A DNA stretch of 10,755 nt, taken from NCBI GenBank assembly GCA_003551785.1, contig PUNP01000774.1, positions 1-10,755 of the forward strand. Reading direction: 5' to 3'. The notes under the pieces were generated by a model. That model was not told the DNA's origin. It saw nothing but the letters and a program-made list of their open reading frames with translations, and did not search any database. The position numbers were made by a program, and so were the translations under genes. Positions 5,089 to 10,618 of the stretch are shown piece by piece. The DNA is from Candidatus Brocadiaceae bacterium. Its GTDB lineage: Bacteria; Planctomycetota; Brocadiia; SM23-32. How positions within the stretch are numbered: the first letter of the stretch is position 1; every line of letters starts with the position of its first letter.

Positions 5089-5183
5089 ATTGCGCCATTG
5101 GGTCGATTGCGCCATTGGGTCGGACCTGGGCAAGTAGTTAATTATCAATTGGTTGCCGAAAACGCCCCCCCTTGAAAAAGTGC
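5089..5183 (+). repeat. Module E, copy 4, with a 17-bp tandem duplication
   Basis: ATTGCGCCATTGGGTCG is repeated at 5089-5105 and 5106-5122, followed by GACCTGGGCAAGTAGTTA and TTGCCGAAAACGCCCCC. It begins 6 bp after the YgiT stop. The tandem doubling mirrors the 16-bp doubling in copy 1, although the unit sequence has drifted. Confidence 0.8.
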
Positions 5184-5331
5184 TTAGAAGGCCAATTTTG
5201 CCCCCGAAATTGACGTTCTAAGCCTAACAGCAGAATCAGCAGTGTAAGGCCTTACCGCCCCCCGTCACAGCCCGTTCGCCAATGTCACTCAATGTGCTTA
5301 AGTCATTCACTACTCACAAAATATTTTTTTT
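5184..5331 (+). repeat. Module C, copy 3
   Basis: Repeats 346-498 with point differences, including GGCCAATTTTGCCCCCGAAA and CGTTCTAAGC. Its second half (from 5234) includes GTCACTCAATGTGCTTAAGT and CACAAAATATTTTTTTTC. It runs directly into hairpin A copy 6, so 256-572 and 5089-5404 are two diverged copies of one E-C-A composite of about 316 bp. Confidence 0.8.
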
Positions 5332-5404
5332 CAACCGCGAATCAGGCGAATCTACGCGAATGATACATGCTTCGTTAGCGAAGATTAGCGAGATTAGCGG
5401 TTAA
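5332..5404 (+). repeat. Hairpin A, copy 6
   Basis: Left arm CGCGAATC, GGCGAATC, CGCGAATG; right arm CGTTAGCG, GATTAGCG, GATTAGCGG. It points the same way as all other copies although the following gene (ATPase) is on the minus strand. Confidence 0.85.
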
Positions 5405-5438
5405 AAATCCTGCCCCTCTCTGTGTTCCTCTGCGGTTC

Positions 5439-5466
5439 CTCCCTTGGGACGTTTGCCCAGAGGGAG
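5439..5466 (-). terminator. Strong stem-loop just 3' of the ATPase gene
   Basis: CTCCCTTGGG (5439-5448) pairs with CCCAGAGGGAG (5456-5466), ten base pairs with one bulged G and a 7-nt loop, ending 10 bp beyond the ATPase stop. It interrupts a hairpin B left arm that starts near 5408. No U-tract follows on the minus strand, so intrinsic termination is doubtful; RNA 3'-end protection is equally possible. Confidence 0.4.
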
Positions 5467-5476
5467 AGAAGTTGGA

Positions 5477-6610
5477 TCATGGAGCTATAAAATCCCAATA
5501 GGAAGATTTAGAAATAACTGACACAGGGACATCCGGATAGGCATCGGTGAATGCTTTGGGCACACGAAAATGCTGATCGCGATACTTAAATTCAAAGGCT
5601 TGAAGTTCGCCGCCCTTTTCCTCAACACAATCTATCTCGCCACTGTGATGGGCGCGCCAGAAATATTTTTTCACGCCGGCGCCGGCAAAACTGTTCCTTT
5701 TCAGTCGTTCACTGAACAAGAAATTTTCCCAGAGCGCGCCGGTATCCTGGCGCAAATGTGGCGGATTGAAATTATTGATCAAGGCGTTCCGGATACCATT
5801 ATCGAAAAAATAGATTTTACGCAATTTCCTTATTTCATTACGCCGGTTTCTCACGAAGGGCGAAATCCGGAAGATAACAAAAGCCTGCTCCAGAATCCGG
5901 ATATAACTCGCCACCGTGTTCTTGTCTATTCCCAAGAGTCTGCCGAGTTCATTATAGGAAACTTCACTGCCTACCTGCAAAGCCAATGCCTGGAGAAGTT
6001 TTTCGAGTGCTTCCGGATTTTTCAGACGATGAAATGCCAGAATGTCTTTGTAAAGATAGCTTCCAGCCACTTCCTTGATGTATTCAACAGCGGTATGCTG
6101 ATCTTCTCGTAACACCTCGGGATACATTCCGAGAACCAGATTTCGTTCCAGTAGACGCTGGGCCGCTCTTCGTGACTCGGCAGCGGCAAGTTCGGACACG
6201 GCTACTGGATAGAGCTGCTGTTCGTATTTACGGCCAGTAAGGGGTTCGGCGGTATGAGTGGACAATTCAAAAGCAGAAGAACCGGTTGCTATGACTTGGA
6301 CCCGCGGGAAGTTATCGGCGCAAATCTTCAGAGTTATACCGATGTTCGAAACACGCTGAGCTTCATCGATGACGACAAGCTTTTTATTCCCGATTAAAGC
6401 CTGAATTTCCGTGGATGTAACATTCTCCAGCGACTGACGAATATCAATCTCATCACAATTCAAGTACAATCCCGATTCATTACGGGAACGCAGGATCTCT
6501 TGAACCAGAGTTGTTTTCCCTACTTGCCTGGCGCCGTATAAGATGAGAATTTTGCCTTTAAACATTCGGTCTGTAAGATTACGTTTGGCGAAGCGATCGA
6601 TAAATTTCAT
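5477..6610 (-). CDS. AAA_14/DUF4143 family ATPase
   Basis: A 377-aa protein with an N-terminal AAA+ ATPase domain and a C-terminal DUF4143 domain, full length for the family. Walker A is GARQVGKTT (residues 26-34), Walker B is LVVIDEA (78-84), a sensor-like ATGSS is at 108-112, and LTGRKYEQQLYPVA (124-137) is characteristic. DUF4143 begins near 200. WENFLFSERLKR near 297-308 and GEIDCVEEKGG followed by FEFKY give an ID...ExK pattern reminiscent of a PD-(D/E)xK nuclease-like fold. These ATPases are common in bacteria and archaea, often alone beside TA genes; their biochemical role is unsettled. GAGG lies 7-8 nt before the ATG, and a good promoter lies upstream. The gene is intact and is the only one here without an obvious partner. 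Confidence 0.92.
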   Translation of the reverse strand: MKFIDRFAKRNLTDRMFKGKILILYGARQVGKTTLVQEILRSRNESGLYLNCDEIDIRQSLENVTSTEIQALIGNKKLVVIDEAQRVSNIGITLKICADNFPRVQVIATGSSAFELSTHTAEPLTGRKYEQQLYPVAVSELAAAESRRAAQRLLERNLVLGMYPEVLREDQHTAVEYIKEVAGSYLYKDILAFHRLKNPEALEKLLQALALQVGSEVSYNELGRLLGIDKNTVASYIRILEQAFVIFRISPFVRNRRNEIRKLRKIYFFDNGIRNALINNFNPPHLRQDTGALWENFLFSERLKRNSFAGAGVKKYFWRAHHSGEIDCVEEKGGELQAFEFKYRDQHFRVPKAFTDAYPDVPVSVISKSSYWDFIAP

Positions 6611-6637
6611 TAAATTACCTCTTGACGGTGTATATGC

Positions 6638-6663
6638 TCACTGAATTGTTGATAATTTAGTGA
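6638..6663 (-). promoter_or_regulatory. Operator-like inverted repeat at the ATPase transcription start
   Basis: TCACTGAATT (6638-6647) and AATTTAGTGA (6654-6663) form a 10-bp inverted repeat with one mismatched position and a 6-bp centre. It begins at the base next to the -10 box, so it would cover the transcription start on the minus strand. This placement is typical of a repressor site; the regulator is unknown. Confidence 0.5.
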
Positions 6664-6691
6664 ACTATAACACCAAATTGCATTTTAACAA
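6664..6691 (-). promoter_or_regulatory. Sigma-70-type promoter of the ATPase gene
   Basis: Read on the minus strand: TTGTTA (complement of 6686-6691), a 16-bp spacer and TATAGT (complement of 6664-6669). It lies about 55 bp before the ATPase start codon and points at it. It is the best promoter match in the window. Confidence 0.55.
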
Positions 6692-6866
6692 GGTGAGTCA
6701 AAATAAATGGTCATGGTGAATTACAGGCGCCGTTTTCAGGAGCCGAAAGCTGATATTTTTTATGACAGAAAAATCGGAATGTCACCGGTCACTCAAAACC
6801 AGCCACTTTTGGTCGAATTAATACAACCGCTGTGCTTGAGGGTGACAGAGTAAACACAGAGTTTTT
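6692..6866. other. Intergenic region with a partial hairpin B
   Basis: No gene seen. From about 6829 it holds a diverged right arm of hairpin B (ACAACCGCTGTGCTTGAGGG, then GACAGAG) without its left arm, feeding into hairpin A copy 7. A GCGCCG element near 6726 may be a scrap of module F. Confidence 0.35.
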
Positions 6867-6941
6867 GAACCGCTAATCTTGCGAATCTATGCGAATGACA
6901 CATGCTCCATTAGCAAAGATTAGCGGGATTAGCGGTTTAAA
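6867..6941 (+). repeat. Hairpin A, copy 7
   Basis: Left arm CGCTAATC, TGCGAATC, TGCGAATG; right arm CATTAGCA, GATTAGCG, GATTAGCGG. The outermost left unit is the fully pairing form (CGCTAATC), while the other two keep the mispairing G. It is flanked on both sides by hairpin B sequence. Confidence 0.88.
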
Positions 6942-6944
6942 ATT

Positions 6945-7060
6945 CTGCCCTCTCTGTGGTTACTCTGCGGTTCCTTTAACGAACGGAGTGAGTGGTTGGG
7001 AAAAAGATAAGACATACTACAACCGCTCCGCAAGAGGAAGCCAGGGGGGGACAGTGTTTC
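6945..7060 (+). repeat. Hairpin B, diverged copy
   Basis: The left arm CTCTGCGGTTCCTTTAACGA, CGGAGTGAGTGGTTG is well kept. The right arm is altered (ACAACCGCTCCGCAAGAGGA, then CCAGGGGGGGACAGTG), so the outer stem no longer closes well. A 67-residue + frame at 6889-7092 merely translates the repeat. Confidence 0.7.
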
Positions 7061-7097
7061 CCTCCATCCCATTTAATAAGGGCAAAAAATAAAAGTG

Positions 7098-7523
7098 TTA
7101 ATCGCCAACAAAGAGATCGTCGGCCAGAAATTCTTCGGGAGTCAGTGACGGCAAGGGGGAGTTGGTGAAATCTACGACGTTTCTAGTTACTATTGCCTGG
7201 CAGTCAAAAGAATCGGCAGCACTGGCAACTACGGAGTCTTCAAAATCAGAAACCTTTAGAGTGCGGGCCTGTAAAAATATATTTTTACCGATGGGCGCAA
7301 TTTCAAAGGAAGCCAGCAGCCAGTCGATAACTTTTCCGGCTGTTGTCGTATCTTTATATTTGGCAATGATATAATGGATTGTTGTTAAGGCGTGGCTTGG
7401 GAGAATTCCTTGAATCTCTTTTTTCCGTGTCTTGGCTAGAACCTGTGCAGAGGCATGGTGGTGAGGTTCTCTTTTCTGGATTACATCGAGAACGATATTA
7501 AGATCAATCATTATTTTGCGCAT
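7098..7523 (-). CDS. PIN-domain toxin (VapC-like, PIN_3 type)
   Basis: A 141-aa PIN-domain protein, likely an Mg-dependent RNase toxin. D7 in MIDLNIVLDV begins the fold, D93 and D96 lie in VSDFEDSVVASAA, and N115/D118 in IVTRNVVDF close the site. The middle position that is Glu in many PINs reads HALTTIHYI (44-52), as in PF13470 members, where this position varies. The start is ATG 7523, with GAGGTGG just upstream, and the gene overlaps the antitoxin by 20 bp. MRKIM has an alternative start at residue 5. The gene looks intact, and the target RNA is unknown. Confidence 0.88.
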   Translation of the reverse strand: MRKIMIDLNIVLDVIQKREPHHHASAQVLAKTRKKEIQGILPSHALTTIHYIIAKYKDTTTAGKVIDWLLASFEIAPIGKNIFLQARTLKVSDFEDSVVASAADSFDCQAIVTRNVVDFTNSPLPSLTPEEFLADDLFVGD

Positions 7524-7767
7524 TTATTTCCACCTCATGCTTTTTTGCCATGTCCTCATGATATTCTTTCACGGCATCTACCGTATCAGGAATAATGCCA
7601 ACAATGGAGGAAACTTCTGTGGGAATGCTTTCCGCTTCAGCTTGTTCGAGAAGTTTCACATAGTGTTTAATTAGCCCAGTCAATGTTAATCTATGTTTTC
7701 TGGCATAGTTCTTTGCGAATTTCAGATCATCCGCCGGCAGTCTTACAGTTAATTTCGCATCGTTCAT
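7504..7767 (-). CDS. Ribbon-helix-helix antitoxin (DUF6364-like)
   Basis: An 87-aa protein starting at ATG 7767, with GGAG 7 nt before it; the frame stays open upstream to 7899, but that extension has no ribosome site and runs through the promoter. Residues 5-10 (KLTVRL) form the RHH DNA-contacting strand, followed by helices DLKFAKNYARKHR and TLTGLIKHYVKLLEQ, the DUF6364 pattern. The C-terminal 45 residues (TVDAVKEYHEDMAKK) would wrap the PIN toxin. RHH antitoxins repress their own operon with the toxin as co-repressor, which is known for the family and not tested here. Confidence 0.87.
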   Translation of the reverse strand: MNDAKLTVRLPADDLKFAKNYARKHRLTLTGLIKHYVKLLEQAEAESIPTEVSSIVGIIPDTVDAVKEYHEDMAKKHEVEINAQNND

Positions 7768-7818
7768 GATTTTTCTCCGGTTCAAAGGTTTTAAATGCAA
7801 GATCGTCCTTTGACTGAC

Positions 7819-7846
7819 AATATATATGCAATGTACGGCAAAGCAA
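7819..7846 (-). promoter_or_regulatory. Candidate promoter of the RHH-PIN operon
   Basis: On the minus strand TTGCTT (complement of 7841-7846), a 16-bp spacer and TATATT (complement of 7819-7824) lie about 52 bp before the antitoxin start. TGTAC/GTACA half-sites at 7832-7836 and 7854-7858 flank the -35 region and could be part of an operator. Confidence 0.4.
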
Positions 7847-7898
7847 GTAAAAGTGTACAATTTATTGACTGTTGACGCCGTTGCCAATTGACTTCGCA

Positions 7899-7995
7899 AA
7901 CATCGCGGCTAAGCCAGAACAATTCTTTGGTACTGTTCAACTTATAAAATTTTATATGGTCTAAAATACTGTTAGACAGCCGATTTTCCCTCAAA
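7899..7995 (+). repeat. Module D, copy 2
   Basis: Matches 1505-1600 over its full length, including ATACTGTTAGACAGCCGATT and TTCCCT. Like copy 1 it sits 5' of a minus-strand PIN operon and leads into module C. Confidence 0.75.
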
Positions 7996-8032
7996 ATCAG
8001 CATTCTAAGGCCTTACCGTCCCCCGTCACAGC
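7996..8032 (+). repeat. Module C (3' half), truncated copy 4
   Basis: ATCAGCATTCTAAGGCCTTA, then CGTCACAGC as in the copy at 5234. The match stops at about 8032-8038, where VapC-coding sequence takes over. About 60 bp of module C and the expected hairpin A are missing. Confidence 0.7.
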
Positions 8033-8254
8033 TCGTTTGCAAAAGCTGAGCAATTTGTAGAGCATGCCGATATTTTTCATATTGACGAGGAGATTGAAAG
8101 GCAAACTATTCAGCTGCGCCGCGAACAGAAAATCCGACTTGCGGATGCTGTAATCGCCGCAACTGCTCTCGTTCATGATCTTACTTTGCTTACCAGGGAT
8201 CAGGGTGGCTACTCTAATATTATCGAGCTATCTCTGCTAAACCCCTTTGAATAA
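8033..8254 (+). pseudogene. C-terminal fragment of a VapC/FitB-like PIN toxin
   Basis: 73 in-frame codons ending at TAA 8252-8254 read as the C-terminal half of a PIN toxin: FAKAEQFVEHADIFHIDEEI, then RLADAVIAATALVHDLTLLT (the D-A-x-I-A-A-T helix and following strand), RDQGGYSN and a final LLNPFE. This is the usual VapC ending of ...RLADAxIAATA...LLTRD...NPF. The N-terminal half with the first catalytic aspartates is gone, and there is no in-frame ATG or GTG. Upstream, the frame meets a stop at 8006-8008 inside module C. No antitoxin remnant lies beside it. It is dead, truncated exactly at a repeat junction. Confidence 0.85.
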
Positions 8255-8308
8255 AATATTGTGGCTGAGGTGGTTTAAACCGCGAATCACGCAGATTTAC
8301 ACAGATAA
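8254..8308 (+). repeat. Module D scrap joined to a relative of hairpin A
   Basis: AAATATTGTGGCTGAGGTGG (8254-8273) matches the first 20 bp of module D at 1504-1523. AAACCGCGAATCACGCAGAT, then TTACACAGAT (8276-8308), resembles the left arm of hairpin A but has CGCAGAT units, and no matching right arm follows. Confidence 0.55.
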
Positions 8309-8465
8309 AAAGCATCATCAGACTGGAAAACCAAAACTGCAGCCCATATTTCTGCCCTAAATGTTCCTGTGCCGCTGTTTTAATAAGGGCAGAAAAATGG
8401 AAGACAAAGAGAAGAGATATTTTCCAACCACGAAACACATGAACTACACGAAAAGGGACAATTTC
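8309..8465. other. Intergenic sequence, no gene
   Basis: No supported gene. Frames here are short, lack ribosome sites and show no family resemblance. CACGAAACACATGAACTACA near 8429-8449 looks like a further degenerate direct repeat of the (A/C)ACGAA type. Confidence 0.25.
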
Positions 8466-8496
8466 AACCGCTAATCTTGCGAATTTACGCTAATCC
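8466..8496 (+). repeat. Hairpin A, copy 8, left arm only
   Basis: AACCGCTAATCTTGCGAATT, TACGCTAATCC is a clear left arm. The apical loop and right arm are replaced by unrelated G+C-rich sequence (8497-8625). This is the only copy lacking a right arm. Confidence 0.75.
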
Positions 8497-8625
8497 GGTG
8501 CGGGCGAATTATACTCTCCCTCCGGTCGGGTTTAATTCACCCGCGGGATTCCAGAAGGCAGAGAATGGCGACTGTCCGGCGGAGGTCCGCCATTACCGCG
8601 ACCGTCCAACTGTCCGACCGTCCTC
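8497..8625 (+). repeat. G+C-rich insertion with own palindromes and 8-mer tandem
   Basis: Differs from its surroundings in base composition. It holds GCGGGCGAATTA (8500-8511) pairing with TAATTCACCCGC (8533-8544, one mismatch), a GGCGGA/TCCGCC hairpin near 8579-8592, and three tandem octamers (ACCGTCCA, ACTGTCCG, ACCGTCCT) at 8601-8624. It appears to have replaced the right arm of hairpin A copy 8. Confidence 0.5.
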
Positions 8626-8639
8626 TGTCATCAGTTTTC

Positions 8640-8745
8640 TGTGCTCCTCTGCGGTTCCTCTAACGAACGGAGTGAGTGGTTGTGAAAAATAAGACTTTCC
8701 ACAACCGCTTCGCTTGAGGAAGGCAGAGGGAAGACAGAGGGGGGA
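8640..8745 (+). repeat. Hairpin B, well-preserved copy
   Basis: Left arm CTCTGCGGTTCCTCTAACGA, CGGAGTGAGTGGTTGTG; loop AAAAATAAGACTTTC; right arm ACAACCGCTTCGCTTGAGGA, AGGCAGAG. It is almost identical to the copies at 2681 and 2871. Confidence 0.8.
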
Positions 8746-8994
8746 CAGTTTTTTACCACCCACCCACTGCGTTCGTCAGAGAACACAGAATCGGGAAGAG
8801 GAGGGCAGCCGTCCGGCATGTCGCGTCGGGCAACACGAAGACGGAAGTCCTGTTGTTACTGCCCGACTGTTCTTTGCCCCCTTTCGCATATTATGTGACG
8901 GATAACGAGAGATACTCTTCCCTTTATTGTCGGAAAAGCATACTTGCATCAATTCCAATAACCACTATAGTTGTATATATAAGTGCAATATGTG
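8746..8994. other. Intergenic sequence with a long-loop palindrome
   Basis: No gene is supported. GTCGGGCA (8825-8832) and TGCCCGAC (8860-8867) are perfect inverted repeats with ACA/TGT just inside. The A+T-rich end (about 8960-8990, TTGTATATATAAGTG) could hold a promoter for the decayed gene that follows. Confidence 0.3.
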
Positions 8995-9147
8995 ATGAAG
9001 ATTGAAACTATGAATATTACTCTTTCAGCAGATGAAAAATCAGCGGAATGAAGCAGACAGATTGCCGCTGAACAAGGCACGACACTCAACGATATGATCC
9101 TGAATTATATGAAAAAAAAATCGCTCGGATATCAAATAAGGTTATAT
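8995..9147 (+). pseudogene. Decayed RHH-type antitoxin gene with in-frame TGA
   Basis: From ATG 8995 or 9010 the frame reads MNITLSADEKSAE, hits TGA at 9049-9051, and continues in the same frame as SRQIAAEQGTTLNDMILNYM. Together this is the DUF6364-like pattern of strand, D-E-x-x-x-E-x-A/S-R-x-x-A helix, and T-L-N-x-(L/M)-I helix. A single base change (for example AGA to TGA) explains the stop. The frame then runs through A(9) at 9112-9120 into the next remnant. Its toxin partner is gone. Read-through or selenocysteine use is very unlikely in such a small protein. Confidence 0.75.
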
Positions 9148-9270
9148 ATGAAAAGCATAACCAAAGAGTGGCTTGAGCATTCCTGGAAGGATCTGGAGGC
9201 GGCCCGGCGGCTTGTAAACATAGAATACTTGACAGGCATAGCTGCATTTCACTCTCAACAAAATATTTAG
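9148..9270 (+). pseudogene. N-terminal fragment of a HEPN-domain protein
   Basis: The 40 codons from ATG 9148 read MKSITKEWLEHSWKDLEAAR, RLVNIEYLTGIAAFHSQQNI and stop at TAG 9268-9270. This matches the start of PF05168-type HEPN proteins (TxEWLxxAxxDLxxAxxL...AAFHxQQ), which normally go on for about 90 more residues, including the R-x4-6-H catalytic motif absent here. It lies just before the MNT gene, where a HEPN partner is often encoded. It is a broken toxin whose partner role is now filled by the HepT downstream, or it belonged to another pair. Confidence 0.75.
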
Positions 9271-9310
9271 ATCGCACATGAAGATGCAAAATGCCAATTC
9301 AGGCGGAATT

Positions 9311-9724
9311 ATGGATAAAAGCAAACTCATAACAAATATAGAACAGGCGCTTTTACCGTATCAGCAGATCGCTTTTGCCTATATCCACGGTTCTCTTGTA
9401 AGGTCTGATTCCTTCAGAGATATTGATATAGCATTATATCTTGTACCAGGGAACTATGCGGATTTAGCTGAAGAAGGTGAAACAACGCTTGCTTTTACAA
9501 TCCCAACCGAAAGGGATTTGGAAAAAGAATTACGACTGCCCGTCGATATCCAGATTTTAAATGAAGCTCCCTTATCTTTCCGCTACAGAGTGATATCTTC
9601 GGGCAGGTTAATCATTGATAACATGCAGAATCTTCGTATGGATTTCGAATATCTAAGCCGGGTTGAATATTTCGATTTCAGACCCCGCAGGGAAGAATAT
9701 TTCAAGGAAATTTTAACCGCATAG
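9311..9724 (+). CDS. mntA: MNT-domain nucleotidyltransferase, antitoxin of second HepT pair
   Basis: A 137-aa minimal nucleotidyltransferase. The signature is YIHGSLVRSDSFRDIDIALYL (G27, S28, D37, D39), with eight residues between G-S and D-I-D, and a third acidic residue D79 in LPVDIQIL. This places it in a different MNT subgroup from the 103-aa protein encoded at 1897. Expected activity is AMPylation of the HEPN toxin. ATG 9311 is chosen because AGGCGG lies just upstream; the ATG at 9278 would add 11 residues without a ribosome site. The HEPN remnant ends 40 bp upstream and hepT starts 44 bp downstream. Catalytic residues are intact. Confidence 0.85.
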   Translation: MDKSKLITNIEQALLPYQQIAFAYIHGSLVRSDSFRDIDIALYLVPGNYADLAEEGETTLAFTIPTERDLEKELRLPVDIQILNEAPLSFRYRVISSGRLIIDNMQNLRMDFEYLSRVEYFDFRPRREEYFKEILTA

Positions 9725-9733
9725 CTGTACAGC
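9724..9733 (+). promoter_or_regulatory. Perfect 10-bp palindrome between MNT gene and hepT
   Basis: GCTGTACAGC begins at the last base of the MNT stop codon. It is 36 bp before the hepT start, a position where either an operator or a small RNA hairpin could adjust toxin expression. The palindrome is seen; any role is inference. Confidence 0.3.
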
Positions 9734-9768
9734 CGTTAAATTAACTCTACATAATAACAGGAATAAAG

Positions 9769-10191
9769 ATGTCGCTGTTAGACCCGGAACGTACACAAAA
9801 ACTTGTGAGCTCTATGCGGGAAACAGTGGAGATGCTGCATGAGTTGTCGCAGATGTCCAAAGAGGAGTTCCTTGCCGATAAGCATCGTCAAAGCAGTGCG
9901 AAATACAACTTCATTGCGGCGATTGAAGCAGCTATCGACTTGGCGAATCATTTGATTTCACGGGTTGGTTTTCGTTCACCTGAAGATTATGCCGATACGT
10001 TCAAGGTCTTGGCTGAGCAGGGCGTTATCGAAAAACAATTCGCTGAAGAGCTCGTTAATATGGCTCGTTTTCGCAATCGCCTCGTCCATATCTATTGGGA
10101 TGTCAATACTAATGAAATATGGCGTATACTTCAGTCTCGCTTGAATGATTTTGAACAATTCCGTTGCGCTATCGCCGAATTCTGCAAGTAG
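9769..10191 (+). CDS. hepT: HepT-type HEPN ribonuclease toxin, second pair
   Basis: A 140-aa HEPN (DUF86/HepT) protein with AGGA 9 nt before ATG 9769. The catalytic and modification motif is complete: R102, H107 and Y109 in FRNRLVHIY match R-x4-H-x-Y. The family's central helix AKYNFIAAIEAAIDLANHLI (44-63) is clear. It shares little sequence with the HepT at 2205 outside the motif, so the two pairs are distinct lineages, not a local duplication. Antitoxin first with a 44-bp gap, instead of an ATGA overlap, means looser coupling here. It is intact and probably toxic without its MNT partner. Confidence 0.9.
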   Translation: MSLLDPERTQKLVSSMRETVEMLHELSQMSKEEFLADKHRQSSAKYNFIAAIEAAIDLANHLISRVGFRSPEDYADTFKVLAEQGVIEKQFAEELVNMARFRNRLVHIYWDVNTNEIWRILQSRLNDFEQFRCAIAEFCK

Positions 10192-10221
10192 AAATTCATG
10201 TTCCAATTTAATTCCCTTCTT

Positions 10222-10268
10222 ATAAATATAGGTGCCGTTGCCAGTTAACTGGTTACTGATAAGCGGAC
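10222..10268 (+). repeat. Module F, copy 3
   Basis: GGTGCCGTTGCCAGTTAACT, GGTTACTGATAAGCGGA; like copy 1 it follows the last gene of a + strand TA cassette, 30 bp beyond the hepT stop. Confidence 0.7.
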
Positions 10269-10501
10269 TTAGTAGAGACTTTAGGGAACTGAGGGACTTG
10301 AGAGAACAGTTCATTGACCTGGCGTATGAGGTTTTCTGTCGGAATCTGGATTTGTTTAGAGAAAATTTTGAGATCAAAACTGTCTGTATGCATGAATGAA
10401 TGAATGAATGAATGGCCGTCCGCTGTCGAAGTATGATAACCGGATGATTTGGAATAAGTATGATTATAAACATCATCAAGCGCCATCTGATCAGCCGCCA
10501 A
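10253..10501 (-). CDS. Doubtful small ORF with an internal tetranucleotide repeat
   Basis: Up to 82 codons on the minus strand from TTG 10501 (or ATG 10486) to TAA 10253-10255. The product has a polar N-terminal half (ALDDVYNHTYSKSSGYHTST), an HSFIHSFMH stretch encoded by the ATGA microsatellite, and a helical-looking part DLKIFSKQIQIPTENLIRQV. I recognise no family. There is no Shine-Dalgarno sequence, and its end lies in module F. It may be a remnant, or a coincidence of sequence lying between repeats. Confidence 0.25.
   Translation of the reverse strand: MAADQMALDDVYNHTYSKSSGYHTSTADGHSFIHSFMHTDSFDLKIFSKQIQIPTENLIRQVNELFSQVPQFPKVSTKSAYQ
10392..10414 (+). repeat. Tetranucleotide microsatellite (ATGA)5.75
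   Basis: A run of ATGA units, 23 bp without interruption, inside the doubtful minus-strand frame. A gain or loss of one unit shifts that frame, the arrangement seen in phase-variable genes. The microsatellite is plain; whether it lies in a real gene is open. Confidence 0.8.
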
Positions 10502-10505
10502 TTAA

Positions 10506-10602
10506 TTTAACCGCTAATCTTGCGAATCTATGCGAATGACACAAAGGACTCAGTTCATGGAGTTATTTTATTAGCGGAGATTAGCGTAAATTAGCGGTTT
10601 AA
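10506..10602 (+). repeat. Hairpin A, copy 9, with replaced loop
   Basis: Both arms are typical (CGCTAATC, TGCGAATC and TGCGAATG against ATTAGCGG, GATTAGCG and ATTAGCGG). The apical ATGCCCC-type loop is replaced by about 27 bp (AAAGGACTCAGTTCATGGAG, TTATTTT). The arms are kept although the loop is not, which points to the arms as the selected part. Confidence 0.88.
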
Positions 10603-10618
10603 GGTGTGTTCTGTTTTT

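Noticed and set aside
5570..6112. 180-residue + frame inside the ATPase gene
   Set aside because: It lies wholly antisense to the well-supported AAA_14/DUF4143 gene and resembles no family; it is a shadow of the minus-strand coding sequence.
6700..6830. End of an insertion sequence upstream of the ATPase
   Set aside because: CACTCAAAACCAGCCACTTT looked like an IS flank, but no transposase frame, terminal inverted repeat or target duplication could be found.
9976..10479. 167-residue minus-strand frame
   Set aside because: Its 3' half is antisense to the second hepT and its 5' half reads the microsatellite in another frame; no ribosome site or family resemblance.
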